The notes beneath the pieces were generated by a model. The model worked only from the letters and a program-made list of their open reading frames with translations, was not told the origin of the DNA and searched no databases. From Endozoicomonas sp. SCSIO W0465 (GTDB lineage: Bacteria; Pseudomonadota; Gammaproteobacteria; Pseudomonadales; Endozoicomonadaceae): a stretch of 64,000 nucleotides of DNA. Numbering within the stretch: position 1 is the stretch's first letter; every line of letters starts with the position of its first letter. The position numbers and the translations under genes were made by a program. The DNA is taken from NCBI RefSeq assembly GCF_023716865.1, contig NZ_CP092417.1, forward strand, positions 40,001 to 104,000. Direction: 5' to 3'. Below, one piece after another: positions 1 to 8,672 of the stretch.

Positions 1-21
1 TGTACGTACAAGCAGTGGGAG

Positions 22-187
22 TCGGTGGACAGTTGACAGTGGACAGTAGACAGTTAATGTGCAAAAGCACGGTTGACTGCAAGGCTGAAACACCGTCGCT
101 GGATGATAGAACGTCGGAATGGAACAGGGAGCCAGAAACAGGCACTTCCTGAACCGTTCACCGTCTACTGTCAACTGTCCACTGATG
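22..187 (+). other. 23S rRNA intervening sequence 1 (helix 25)
   Basis: Between the conserved GCAGTGGGAG (11-20) and GACTGCGTACC (187 onward) the short helix 25 loop is replaced by about 165 bases. Its ends form a long stem: the left arm at about 25-55 contains GTGGACAGTTGACAGT and the right arm at about 161-185 contains ACTGTCAACTGTCCAC. No open reading frame is present. A long stem of this sort is what RNase III removes in other fragmented 23S rRNAs. Confidence 0.85.
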
Positions 188-688
188 ACTGCGTACCTTT
201 TGTATAATGGGTCAGCGACTTACTTTCAGTGGCAAGGTTAACCGCATAGGGGAGCCGTAGGGAAACCGAGTCTTAATAGGGCGCGTTCTTAGGAACAACA
301 GTCGCTGGGAGTAGACCCGAAACCGGGCGATCTATCCATGGGCAGGTTGAAGGTTGAGTAACATCAACTGGAGGACCGAACCGACTATCGTTGAAAAGCT
401 AGCGGATGACCTGTGGATAGGAGTGAAAGGCTAATCAAGCCCGGAGATAGCTGGTTCTCCTCGAAAGCTATTTAGGTAGCGCCTCGTGTCTCACCATCGG
501 GGGTAGAGCACTGTTTGGGCTAGGGGGTCATCCCGACTTACCAACCCCATGCAAACTCCGAATACCGATGAGTGCAATCACGGGAGACACACGGCGGGTG
601 CTAACGTCCGTCGTGGAAAGGGAAACAACCCAGACCGTCAGCTAAGGTCCCAAAGTAACAGTTAAGTGGGAAACGATGTGAGAAGGCC

Positions 689-753
<65 letters not shown>

Positions 754-810
754 GAGTCGGCTCGCGCGGAAGATTTAACGGGGCTCAAACTGTTCACCGA
801 AGCTACGGGG

Positions 811-1264
811 TTCAGTGGGCAGTTGACAGTGGACAGTACACAGTTTGTTGAGTAAGTCATGCAAGGTTTTGAGCAATTGGAAGTTTTCAAAAAAGCGTAT
901 CGGACTTCACTTGAAGTTCATAAGCTAACATTTGACTTTCCAAAGCATGAACAAGTGCGTGGGCTTGCTGATCAAATGCGCAGAGCCAGTAAAGGCATAT
1001 GCGCAAATGTTGCTGAAGGCTATGGCAAAATGAGTATTTCAAAAGCTGAATTTCGAAGGTTCTTATTAATGGCCATCGGATCAGCCGACGAAATGCGAGT
1101 ATGGATCAGATACTCACTGGATCTCGGATACATCGAGAAAAATCAGTGGGAACACCTGAAAACTGAATACCAGACAATTGCCAAAATGCTAACGAATTTG
1201 CACAAAAGTCACCAATGACTCAAGGCAAAACCGTCCACCGTCTACTGTCAACTGTCTACTGAAC
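811..1264 (+). other. 23S rRNA intervening sequence 2 (helix 45) with S23 ORF
   Basis: The insert sits at the known helix 45 hotspot, between ACCGAAGCTACGGG and the conserved GTAGAGGAGCGTTCTGTAAGCC. The arms at about 810-842 (TTCAGTGGGCAGTTGACAGT) and 1238-1264 (ACTGTCAACTGTCTACTGAA) are complementary and belong to the same repeat family as insert 1. The interior encodes a four-helix-bundle protein at 859-1218. Confidence 0.92.
859..1218 (+). CDS. four helix bundle protein (23S rRNA intervening sequence protein, S23 family)
   Basis: The protein has 119 residues, the usual length of the S23 / four helix bundle family encoded inside helix 45 intervening sequences (first known from Leptospira). 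Family hallmarks visible here are the opening FEQLEVFKKAYR, the central LADQMRRASKGICANVAEGYGK (positions about 37-58) and the C-terminal half with RRFLLMAIGSADE. It is predicted to be all-helical with no catalytic motif. It lies entirely within the intervening sequence of the rRNA gene, so its message would be the excised rRNA piece. The start ATG has only a weak Shine-Dalgarno sequence. Function in the family is unknown; pentameric assembly and nucleic-acid binding have been proposed. Confidence 0.92.
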   Translation: MQGFEQLEVFKKAYRTSLEVHKLTFDFPKHEQVRGLADQMRRASKGICANVAEGYGKMSISKAEFRRFLLMAIGSADEMRVWIRYSLDLGYIEKNQWEHLKTEYQTIAKMLTNLHKSHQ

Positions 1265-1956
1265 CGGTAGAGGAGCGTTCTGTAAGCCGTTGAAGGTGCA
1301 TCGGGAGGTGTGCTGGAGGTATCAGAAGTGCGAATGCTGACATGAGTAACGACAAGGGGAGTGAGAAGCTCCCCCGCCGGAAGACCAAGGGTTCCTGCGC
1401 AACGCTAATCGGCGCAGGGTGAGTCGGCCCCTAAGGTGAGGTCGAAAGACGTAATCGATGGGAAACAGGTCAATATTCCTGTACCCCTTCTGACTGCGAC
1501 GGAGTGACGGAGAAGGCTAGGTCAGCGCAGCGTTGGTTGTCTGCGTTTAAGATAGTAGGCAAGGGATCCAGGCAAATCCGGATCGCTCTCTTAATTGAGA
1601 ATGCCGAGAATTGATGACGAGGTTCTACGGAACTGAAGTGATTGATGCCATGCTTCCAGGAAAAACGTCTAAGCATCAGGTCAGAAGGGACCGTACCCCA
1701 AACCGACACAGGTGGTCAGGTAGAGAATACCAAGGCGCTTGAGAGAACTCGGGTGAAGGAACTAGGCAAAATGGCACCGTAACTTCGGGAGAAGGTGCGC
1801 CGGCTTTGGTGATCGGACTTGCTCCGTAAGCTGAGGCTGGTCGAAGATACCAGGTGGCTGCGACTGTTTATTAAAAACACAGCACTGTGCCAACACGAAA
1901 GTGGACGTATACGGTGTGACGCCTGCCCGGTGCCGGAAGGTTAATTGATGGGGTTA

Positions 1957-2083
1957 TCCCACCCCCAAATTTTTTTTGCTGCAAGGCAAACGGCTGAGCG
2001 AGTGAAGGAGTTTACATACAAGTAAATGACTGAACGAGCGAAGACGTTTAACGCAGTCAGCAAGAAAAATTTGGAGGTGGGAG
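1957..2083 (+). other. 23S rRNA intervening sequence 3 (helix 68 region)
   Basis: Where E. coli has GGGGTTAGCGCAAGCGAAGCTC, this gene has about 127 extra bases between GATGGGGTTA and GAAGCTCTTGATCG. The arms TCCCACCCCCAAATTTTT (1957-1974) and AAAAATTTGGAGGTGGGA (about 2066-2083) pair almost perfectly. The loop holds two diverged copies of a GAGCGAGTGAAGGAGTTTAC-like unit (about 1996-2015 and 2034-2051). There is no ORF and no shared sequence with inserts 1 and 2. Confidence 0.85.
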
Positions 2084-2092
2084 AAGCTCTTG

Positions 2093-2186
<94 letters not shown>

Positions 2187-2448
2187 CGATGGCCACGCTG
2201 TCTCCACCCGAGACTCAGTGAAATTGAAATCGCTGTTAAGATGCAGCGTATCCGCGGCTAGACGGAAAGACCCCGTGAACCTTTACTACAGCTTCACAGT
2301 GGATCTTGATGTTGCTTGTGTAGGATAGGTGGGAGGCTTTGAAGCGGTGACGCCAGTCATCGTGGAGCCAACCTTGAAATACCACCCTGGCAATATTGAG
2401 GTTCTAACCCGGGTCCCGAAACGGGATCGGGGACATTGTGTGGTGGGT

Positions 2449-2491
<43 letters not shown>

Positions 2492-2614
2492 ACGAAGGTG
2501 TGCTAAGTACGGTCGGACATCGTACGGTTAGTGTAAAGGCACAAGCACGCTTGACTGCGAGAGGTACATCTCGAGCAGGTACGAAAGTAGGTCTTAGTGA
2601 TCCGGTGGTTCTGC

Positions 2615-2668
<54 letters not shown>

Positions 2669-2697
2669 ACCGCCCAAGAGTTCACATCGACGGCGGT

Positions 2698-2740
<43 letters not shown>

Positions 2741-2742
2741 CC

Positions 2743-2775
<33 letters not shown>

Positions 2776-2941
2776 TGGTACGCGAGCTGGGTTTAGAACG
2801 TCGTGAGACAGTTCGGTCCCTATCTGCCGTGGACGTTGGAAGTTTGAGAAGAGCTGCTCCTAGTACGAGAGGACCGGAGTGGACGGACCACTGGTGTTCG
2901 GGTTGTGTCGCCAGACGCATTGCCCGGTAGCTATGTTCGGA

Positions 2942-2977
<36 letters not shown>

Positions 2978-3136
2978 CCTTCAAGATGAGACTTCCCTGG
3001 AGACATGATCTCCCTGAAGAGCCGTTAAAGACTATGACGTTGATAGGTTGGGTGTGTAAGTGCTGTGAGGCATTGAGCTAACCAATACTAATGACTCGTG
3101 CGGCTTGACCATATAACGCCAAAGCGATTTGCGAAT

Positions 3137-3172
3137 CAGTTGACAGTGGTCAGTGACCAGTTGTCAGTTGGA
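3137..3172 (+). repeat. short dispersed repeat in the 23S-5S spacer, same family as the intervening-sequence arms
   Basis: The spacer reads CAGTTGACAGTGGTCAGTGACC followed by AGTTGTCAGTTGG. The core CAGTTGACAGTGG is the same as in the stems of the inserts at 27-50 and 816-835. It can fold on itself. Its role may be RNase III processing of the spacer or it may be mobile repeat debris. Confidence 0.6.
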
Positions 3173-3264
3173 GCCATACGCAAGAGTGTGCAGCAAGAAA
3201 GCAGCTTATTACTGGATTCCAGCTAGTGTCTTGAAACTTGTTTTTTGACACAAGCAACCAGCTT

Positions 3265-3383
3265 AGCCTGGCGACCATAGAGAGTTAGAACCACCTGATC
3301 CCATCCCGAACTCAGCAGTGAAATGACTTATCGCCGATGGTAGTGTGGGGTTTCCCCATGTGAGAGTAGGTCATCGCCAGGCA
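3265..3383 (+). rRNA. rrf: 5S ribosomal RNA
   Basis: The GCCTGGCGACC start and GTCATCGCCAGGC end pair as the terminal helix I. The internal ACCTGATCCCATCCCGAACTC block, and GCCGATGGTAGTGTGGGG further on, are standard gammaproteobacterial 5S. Length is about 118 bases. It follows the 23S gene by about 155 bases in the same orientation. Confidence 0.97.
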
Positions 3384-3393
3384 CTAAATCGAA

Positions 3394-3432
3394 TAGCCCA
3401 GTTGAGTAATCAACTAGGCTTATTTCGTTTTC
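3394..3432 (+). terminator. rRNA operon terminator
   Basis: The stem AGCCCAGTTGA / TCAACTAGGCT (3394-3420, GTAA loop, one mismatch) is followed by a T-rich stretch TATTTCGTTTT, a typical intrinsic terminator 11 bases after 5S. Confidence 0.85.
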
Positions 3433-3669
3433 ACAATGAAATCCTGTAAGGCTGAAGCAAGCCATAGGAAGTCAGAAGTAAACACGTAAGAGAACCTAAT
3501 CTGATTCGGCAGGTCGGTAGGTACAGATGTGGGAAATAGCGCGACATCCCCTCTTTTCTACAGAAAGTGAGTCAGAGTTGACTGATATATTTTATTTCCC
3601 CGTTTTTTAGCAGTGACATTAATGCCCTGATCACTTTTTTGATCGCTATTTTTTTACTGGAAGGTTGCT

Positions 3670-3915
3670 TTAGGACCTTGGGATTAGACGTTTCTGTTTA
3701 TGTGCTTGAATCTGAGTCAGCGGGTAAATCGTCCTCTGATCGGCTTCTTCCTGGCTTTTGATAGCCCCAGACAATGAATGTTTACTACTTGTTCTGACTG
3801 TTTTTGTTTTTATTGGCCTTTCCTTCCGGTTCACGGCAACACTCTTCAAACCATTTAAGGTTGATTCCGATTTACGTCTTGTGATTATTTTTTTTAAAAA
3901 ATCTAATATGTCCAC
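3670..3915 (-). CDS. small basic hypothetical protein
   Basis: An 81-residue reading frame starts at GTG 3915 and is rich in Lys and Arg (for example KKIITRRK near the N-terminus and HKQKRLIPRS at the C-terminus). I recognise no domain. The ribosome binding site is poor. It stands alone between the rRNA operon and the GLUG protein gene, in an AT-rich stretch that also precedes other effector-like genes of this window. It may be a chance frame. Confidence 0.3.
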   Translation of the reverse strand: MDILDFLKKIITRRKSESTLNGLKSVAVNRKERPIKTKTVRTSSKHSLSGAIKSQEEADQRTIYPLTQIQAHKQKRLIPRS

Positions 3916-4082
3916 GCCATAATTGAACTATATTAGTTTTTTGTTTTTAAAAGTGTTGATATCAATACGCCGAATGCATTAATCATTACAGTTGCTAATG
4001 ACAGTGTTATCGGATTACCTGAATTTTCATAATAAACAAATTCAACAAAACAATTACTATAACCGCTCGAGGAAAGCAGCCA

Positions 4083-6056
4083 ATGTATACAATGAATATT
4101 CATTCCGTTAACCATCAAGGCACTACGTCTTTTGAAAATCTGGTCAGTGAGTATCAGGAGCCTGAGGGTTGTTGGCAGAGGTTTTCTTCGGTGAAGTACG
4201 TTGAATTGGCCAAATTATTTTGTACTTCTCTTTCTCCGTTTCATTCTTATGGATCATCTGAAGGTACTTCACCGGTGAATCCTGAGCCAATGTTGGTAAT
4301 GTCCATGCCCAGTGTCTCTGACTTACCGGGTATTATCAGCCTTGGTGGTCACCTTGTGGCACAAGCTCTTCCGGGGAGTTCGATGTTAGGCAAACTGGCA
4401 ACCGCAGTGGGCACTTTCTATTCATCTTTTCAGTTGGTTTCTGCTGCCGTGATTCCTGTTGCTGATGCTGAAACGCTGAGTAAAATTGGCAGGGATCCGA
4501 ACTTACCGTTGGACGGTAATTATCAACAAACCAGCGACATAGATGCCTCGAATATCAACCCCATCGGTTGTCGTTTGGATCCATTCCAAGGGTATTATGA
4601 TGGCAATGGACGTAAAATCATTGGTACGAAACACTGCTTGTTTGAAAAGATGGGGGGTAATAGCACGGTCAAAAATATCCGGATAAGCCATGCCGATATT
4701 ACCTCAGAGGATTTGGGTCGGCCTGTTGGTGTCATCACCTGTAGCATGGGAGAAAACTCACTGATCACTAATGCTCTGGTAGAAAACAGCAAGGCTGAAA
4801 CACTGCAGAATTATGCCAATGTGGCCATCGGAACGGGGCGCATGGAGGGCAACGCCAAAATCACTTCGCTTGATGTGGTGAATTCCAGTGTCTCCAGCCA
4901 CGGTTATAAATCAAGAGCTGCTGTCGGTTCAGGCTTAATGAATGACGATACGAGGATAGAGGATTTAAAGGCATTAAATTGTCAGGTATCTTCAACTGAG
5001 TGGGGATCGAGTATCGGTGTTGGCACTGGATATGCGGCTGGGCGTGCCGTCGTCAGCGGAGTAAGTGCAGTGGATTGCCAATTGCATTCCACAGGTGGCT
5101 CTGTGGCTTCTGCCATTGGGGCTGGTGAGGCATGGAATGAGGCACGAATTGAAAACACCCTGGCTGTGTTGTGTGACAATTCGGTAGAAACGACCCCCCG
5201 TTCAAGCCTAAAAACCCGGGCTGTATTACCTAATGCGTGGGCTGCTGCTGGCGTTGGTATAGCTATGGGCAAAAGCAAGGTCTCCAATACCACTGCGTTG
5301 GGTAGCCGGTTCCATGTAAAATCTCCCATTTATGGTGGTGATACTTTTGCTGCCATCGGAACTGGCGATATGCGCAAAGAAGCCATTGTTGAGAACACTG
5401 AAGGGGTCCATTGCCAAATTGCTACCAATGGTCATGTGGCTCAGTATGCAGGAATCGGTGCTGGCAGGGTCTGGGCTGGGGATGGCCCAAAAAACACCTT
5501 GGCCAGGAACTGCTCATTGAGTATCAGCAGGGGTGATGGTAATGATGCTGCTGCAGCAATAGGAGGAGTACGTCTGGGCCATTTTGGGATGCCTGCAGAT
5601 AAGCGTATTTCTGGTACTGCCTGCGAATCCTCCCACACCGATCGCTATGGATTTTACCGATACCCTAATGCACCGGAATGCTCGAATATTTGCTGGACAT
5701 CTGTTAGTAACATCGGGAGTAACGCCACAGGTATCCACTTCGATCAGACATGCGATTATGTGAAGTTTAATACCTCCTCGGTTACCTCCTCTACAAATAC
5801 CCCGTTTACCACTGTTGGTAACGGCGATATCCGCTCACCCTCTTCTCATCTGCCTCCAACAACACAAAATTCATCCGTTAATGTTGTAGATGTTGCTGAA
5901 ATTCCAGCGATGAGCACATTGGCAATAGGGGGTTTAGTTGGTGGAGCTGCACTGGTGGGTGCTGTGACAGCACTTTATTGTGTTTACTCTAAGTCTGGTG
6001 ATCATAAAGAGAAGATTAAGTACGAACGAGTTTCAGATACTGAGACACAGGTTTAA
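4083..6056 (+). CDS. GLUG-like beta-solenoid protein with C-terminal membrane anchor
   Basis: The 657-residue product begins at ATG 4083 with GAGGA 9 bases upstream. Residues about 140-190 contain the entry signature of adhesin-type beta-solenoids: a DGNYQQTSDIDASNINPIG stretch, then FQGYYDGNGRKIIG and a LFEKMGG turn. From about 190 to 500 come roughly eight imperfect repeats of 38-45 residues, each with an (I/V)GxG turn followed by a NxxALNCxVSS-like strand. Residues about 612-635 form one hydrophobic helix with Gly zipper spacing, followed by a 22-residue charged tail ending VSDTETQV. No classical signal peptide is visible; a hydrophobic patch lies near 85-125. GLUG-type repeats are known from bacterial adhesins and secreted proteins. 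A surface, secreted or host-membrane role is inferred. It is a monocistronic unit with its own terminator. Confidence 0.75.
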   Translation: MYTMNIHSVNHQGTTSFENLVSEYQEPEGCWQRFSSVKYVELAKLFCTSLSPFHSYGSSEGTSPVNPEPMLVMSMPSVSDLPGIISLGGHLVAQALPGSSMLGKLATAVGTFYSSFQLVSAAVIPVADAETLSKIGRDPNLPLDGNYQQTSDIDASNINPIGCRLDPFQGYYDGNGRKIIGTKHCLFEKMGGNSTVKNIRISHADITSEDLGRPVGVITCSMGENSLITNALVENSKAETLQNYANVAIGTGRMEGNAKITSLDVVNSSVSSHGYKSRAAVGSGLMNDDTRIEDLKALNCQVSSTEWGSSIGVGTGYAAGRAVVSGVSAVDCQLHSTGGSVASAIGAGEAWNEARIENTLAVLCDNSVETTPRSSLKTRAVLPNAWAAAGVGIAMGKSKVSNTTALGSRFHVKSPIYGGDTFAAIGTGDMRKEAIVENTEGVHCQIATNGHVAQYAGIGAGRVWAGDGPKNTLARNCSLSISRGDGNDAAAAIGGVRLGHFGMPADKRISGTACESSHTDRYGFYRYPNAPECSNICWTSVSNIGSNATGIHFDQTCDYVKFNTSSVTSSTNTPFTTVGNGDIRSPSSHLPPTTQNSSVNVVDVAEIPAMSTLAIGGLVGGAALVGAVTALYCVYSKSGDHKEKIKYERVSDTETQV

Positions 6057-6089
6057 ATCCCAACCAGTCTGAAGATGAAGTGGTTTAAT

Positions 6090-6127
6090 CACTTAGCATA
6101 CCTCGTTAAGTATGATAGTGCTTTTTA
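6090..6127 (+). terminator. intrinsic terminator after the GLUG protein gene
   Basis: CACTTAGCATAC pairs with GTATGATAGTG across an 8-base loop and is followed by CTTTTTAT. It lies between convergent genes. Confidence 0.7.
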
Positions 6128-6140
6128 TGACGAGGTAGAA

Positions 6141-7253
6141 TTAATCCGTGGAGATGGTTAAGTGATCAAAAGAATCATCTCCTCCTACTTGATGCCCATG
6201 CATCTTTATTAACAAGCGCATGTTATTCGAGGAGTCAGCATGCTGTATAGCTTGCTGGGGGGTAATTTTTCCAGCTTTGAAAAGTTTGAAGATAGATTGA
6301 TCAATGGTTTGCATACCCGAGTCTTTAGAGCGCTCCATCAGGTCATGAATTTCATCCACTTTACCCTTTTTGATCAGATCTGCCAGCGCGGGGGTATTTA
6401 ACAGGATTTCATGGGATGGGTAGGCGGCCGTACCATCTTCAGAGCTGATTAACTGCTGCCCCATAACACCCTGCAGGCTCAGTGACAAATCAAGAAGAAT
6501 CTCTTCATGTTGTTCTTGTGGAAAAAAGTGAATGATCCGTTCCAGCGCTTGATAGGCTGTATTGGCATGAAGGGTTGCGATACAAAGGTGACCCGTTTGA
6601 ACAAATTCAATGGTATGCCTCATGACCTCGGGGGTACGGATCTCGCCAATAACCACCAGGTCCGGTGCCTGACGTAGAGCGTTTGACAGACCCTCTTCAT
6701 AAGATTGGGTATCCAGTCCAACTTCTCGCTGGGTGACGATACACTGATTATGGCTGTGGATAAATTCAACAGGGTCTTCAATGGTGATGATATGACCTTT
6801 ACCCACATGGTTTCGATAATTAACCAGTGATGCCATAGCGGTTGATTTTCCCGCTCCTGCTGGCCCGGTAATCAGAATTAAACCTCTTTCCTGAAGAATC
6901 AGGTCACAAAAAATATCGGGTAGGCCGAGCTCCTGTGGGGAAGGAATATGATGGTGAATGCGGCGGATCACCATTCCGGGCTCCCCTCTTTGGAAGAATG
7001 CACTGATACGAAAACGACCCGAGTCCGGATTCTGCATAGCATAATTACTCTCACGAGTCTCACAGAATTCCTTAAAGCGCTCTTCACCCATCATTTTTTC
7101 AAAAATATCATGTGCCTGCTCGCTGGTAAGAGCGGTCTTGGCGATAGGCACCAATTGGCCATTGACTTTCAGACAGGGGGGATAGCCGACCGTTAAAAAC
7201 AGTTCTGAACCGTTACGATCAGCCAATAAGGAGAGCGCTTTGTTGATATCCAC
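6141..7253 (-). CDS. pilU: type IV pilus retraction ATPase PilU
   Basis: This 370-residue protein is a PilT/PilU-family secretion ATPase that drives pilus retraction at the inner-membrane base. The N-terminal PAS-like region (DINKALSLLADRNGSELFL) is followed by Walker A GPAGAGKST at about 130-138, the Asp box IEDPVEF at about 158-164, Walker B DLVVIGEIR at about 198-206 and the His box TGHLCIATLHA at about 220-230. The long C-terminal region after SGMQTIDQSIFKLFKAGKI and its extension are typical of PilU rather than PilT. The start is GTG with no clear Shine-Dalgarno, chosen because it matches the family N-terminus. pilT is not beside it, unlike the common pilT-pilU pair. Confidence 0.88.
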   Translation of the reverse strand: MDINKALSLLADRNGSELFLTVGYPPCLKVNGQLVPIAKTALTSEQAHDIFEKMMGEERFKEFCETRESNYAMQNPDSGRFRISAFFQRGEPGMVIRRIHHHIPSPQELGLPDIFCDLILQERGLILITGPAGAGKSTAMASLVNYRNHVGKGHIITIEDPVEFIHSHNQCIVTQREVGLDTQSYEEGLSNALRQAPDLVVIGEIRTPEVMRHTIEFVQTGHLCIATLHANTAYQALERIIHFFPQEQHEEILLDLSLSLQGVMGQQLISSEDGTAAYPSHEILLNTPALADLIKKGKVDEIHDLMERSKDSGMQTIDQSIFKLFKAGKITPQQAIQHADSSNNMRLLIKMHGHQVGGDDSFDHLTISTD

Positions 7254-7257
7254 AATA

Positions 7258-7285
7258 TAAGAGTTTCAAGTTGTTAAAACTCTTA
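7258..7285. terminator. hairpin between glutathione peroxidase and pilU genes
   Basis: TAAGAGTTT and AAACTCTTA form a stem with a short loop. The T-rich side (ATTTTAT) reads on the plus strand, so its value as terminator for the minus-strand peroxidase gene is uncertain. Confidence 0.4.
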
Positions 7286-7299
7286 TTTTATCGGCACGT

Positions 7300-7785
7300 T
7301 CAGTTATCTCTTAAAGCTTGGCAGATATCTTCTTCTATATCTTCCGGTTTGGTTGTAGGAGCATATCGATCAATAATCTCGCCCTTACGACTGACCAGAA
7401 ATTTGGTAAAGTTCCATTTTATTCTTTGAGTGCCGAGTAATCCGGGAGCTTCAGATTTTAAATCTTTATAGATCGGAGCTGCATGATCACCATTAACATC
7501 AATTTTCTCAAAGATGGGAAAGGTGACCCCGTAATTCTTCTGACAGAAAGCGCCAATCTCCTCACTGTCTCCGGGTTCCTGATGGCCAAATTGATTACAG
7601 GGAAAGCCAAGAATAACCAGCCCCTGATCCTTGTATTTGTGATACAGCTCCTCAAGGGTTTGATACTGGGGAGTGAAGCCACATTTACTGGCAGTATTGA
7701 CAATTAAAACGACCTTGTTCGCATAGTCAGCGAGTTCTTTCATTTCCCCGCTAAGCAATGGCATTCTGTACTTCTGTAGTTCCAT
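7300..7785 (-). CDS. glutathione peroxidase (Cys type, BtuE-like)
   Basis: From ATG 7785 the protein has 161 residues, normal for bacterial GPx. The reading frame extends to 7884, but GAGG lies 8 bases upstream of ATG 7785 and the family N-terminus fits there. The catalytic tetrad is visible: Cys35 in NTASKCGFT, Gln in FPCNQFGHQEPG (about 70), and Trp-Asn in IKWNFTKF (about 125). It reduces hydrogen peroxide and organic hydroperoxides, in bacteria usually with thioredoxin as donor. The peroxidatic residue is Cys rather than Sec. It lies upstream of pilU on the same strand with no functional link apparent. Confidence 0.92.
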   Translation of the reverse strand: MELQKYRMPLLSGEMKELADYANKVVLIVNTASKCGFTPQYQTLEELYHKYKDQGLVILGFPCNQFGHQEPGDSEEIGAFCQKNYGVTFPIFEKIDVNGDHAAPIYKDLKSEAPGLLGTQRIKWNFTKFLVSRKGEIIDRYAPTTKPEDIEEDICQALRDN

Positions 7786-7935
7786 GGTTGAACCTCGGTA
7801 GCGGCTCTTTTTCTGATTAGACCAATGCAGCAACGTGGCCATACAAGAAAAATATCGGACAGCTAATACGGTGCTGCATACCAATAAGCGATTTTCAGAC
7901 TACCAATAATGGACAGGATCGGGTCAAGAAACAAT

Positions 7936-8125
7936 AAAAAAACGGCCAGAAATTTAGGCCGTAAAGATGAGGATTTGCGAATCACTGGCATTGGCCAGTT
8001 AGTCAGGTCTGAAATTTCGTTCGATGGCAGTCCCTCCATGTGTCAACAGTCAAGTGCCTGGGAATAGCTCAACAAGGGCTTGGGGAGAGTCAGGTTGAGC
8101 CGGGATGTAGATCGTCTTGTCTTTA
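7936..8125 (-). ncRNA. candidate Fur-regulated small RNA
   Basis: A Fur-box-like palindrome (8129-8147) is followed on the minus strand by about 180 bases ending in a strong intrinsic terminator: ACGGCC / GGCCGT stem at 7942-7961 and then seven T residues. No well-supported gene lies between. This is the layout of RyhB/PrrF-type iron-sparing RNAs. A 58-codon frame starting MEGLPSNEISDLTNW runs through the hairpin with no ribosome binding site and could be an alternative reading. The 5' end is not determined. Confidence 0.4.
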
Positions 8126-8128
8126 AAT

Positions 8129-8147
8129 GAGAATGGTTATCATTCTA
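8129..8147. promoter_or_regulatory. Fur-box-like operator
   Basis: GAGAATGGTTATCATTCTA matches the 19-bp Fur consensus GATAATGATAATCATTATC at 14 positions, with perfectly palindromic arms AGAATG and CATTCT. It sits 53 bp before the IS66 insertion at 8200, so it could also have served a plus-strand unit now interrupted. Confidence 0.55.
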
Positions 8148-8672
8148 ATGGCAGGTTGACACTCAATGCAAGTCATGAATGCAAAAATATTAAATAATTG
8201 TAACTGTTCAGCACCCCCACATAAATCTGGAATTTTCTGATTTTTATACCATCCTCTTAAGCACCATTTTTCCACAATATTCGCCAGCATGATTCCAGAA
8301 CTACCCGCAACTATGTCGGCTGAGATTCTCTTGAAAGAGAATGCAGAGCTGCGGATGAGAGTTGCCTGTCTGGAAGAGCGATGTCGAGAATTGGAAGAAA
8401 AGGTTGGCAAGAACAGTCAAAACAGCAGCAAGCCGCCATCGTCTGATGGTTATCAAAAACCTTGTAAAAACAGTAATTCTCCAGATCATTCTGACGACCT
8501 TTCCGCAGATAAAGGTACCGATCCATCGGATGAAAAACCCAATCCTAAAAGTCTGAGACAGTCTTCTGGTAATAAAGCCGGTGGAAAGAAAGGGCATCAG
8601 GGCACTTGTCTTAAACAGGTCGATATCCCTGACTATATTGAGTACCTTCCGGTTAAAGAATGCAATAAATGT

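Noticed and set aside
3111..3264. tRNA gene in the 23S-5S spacer
   Set aside because: No T-loop GTTCRANNC or cloverleaf could be formed; the spacer holds only the palindromic repeat.
3933..4118. 61-codon minus-strand frame over the GLUG gene start
   Set aside because: It overlaps the promoter and start of the well-supported plus-strand gene and has no recognisable product.
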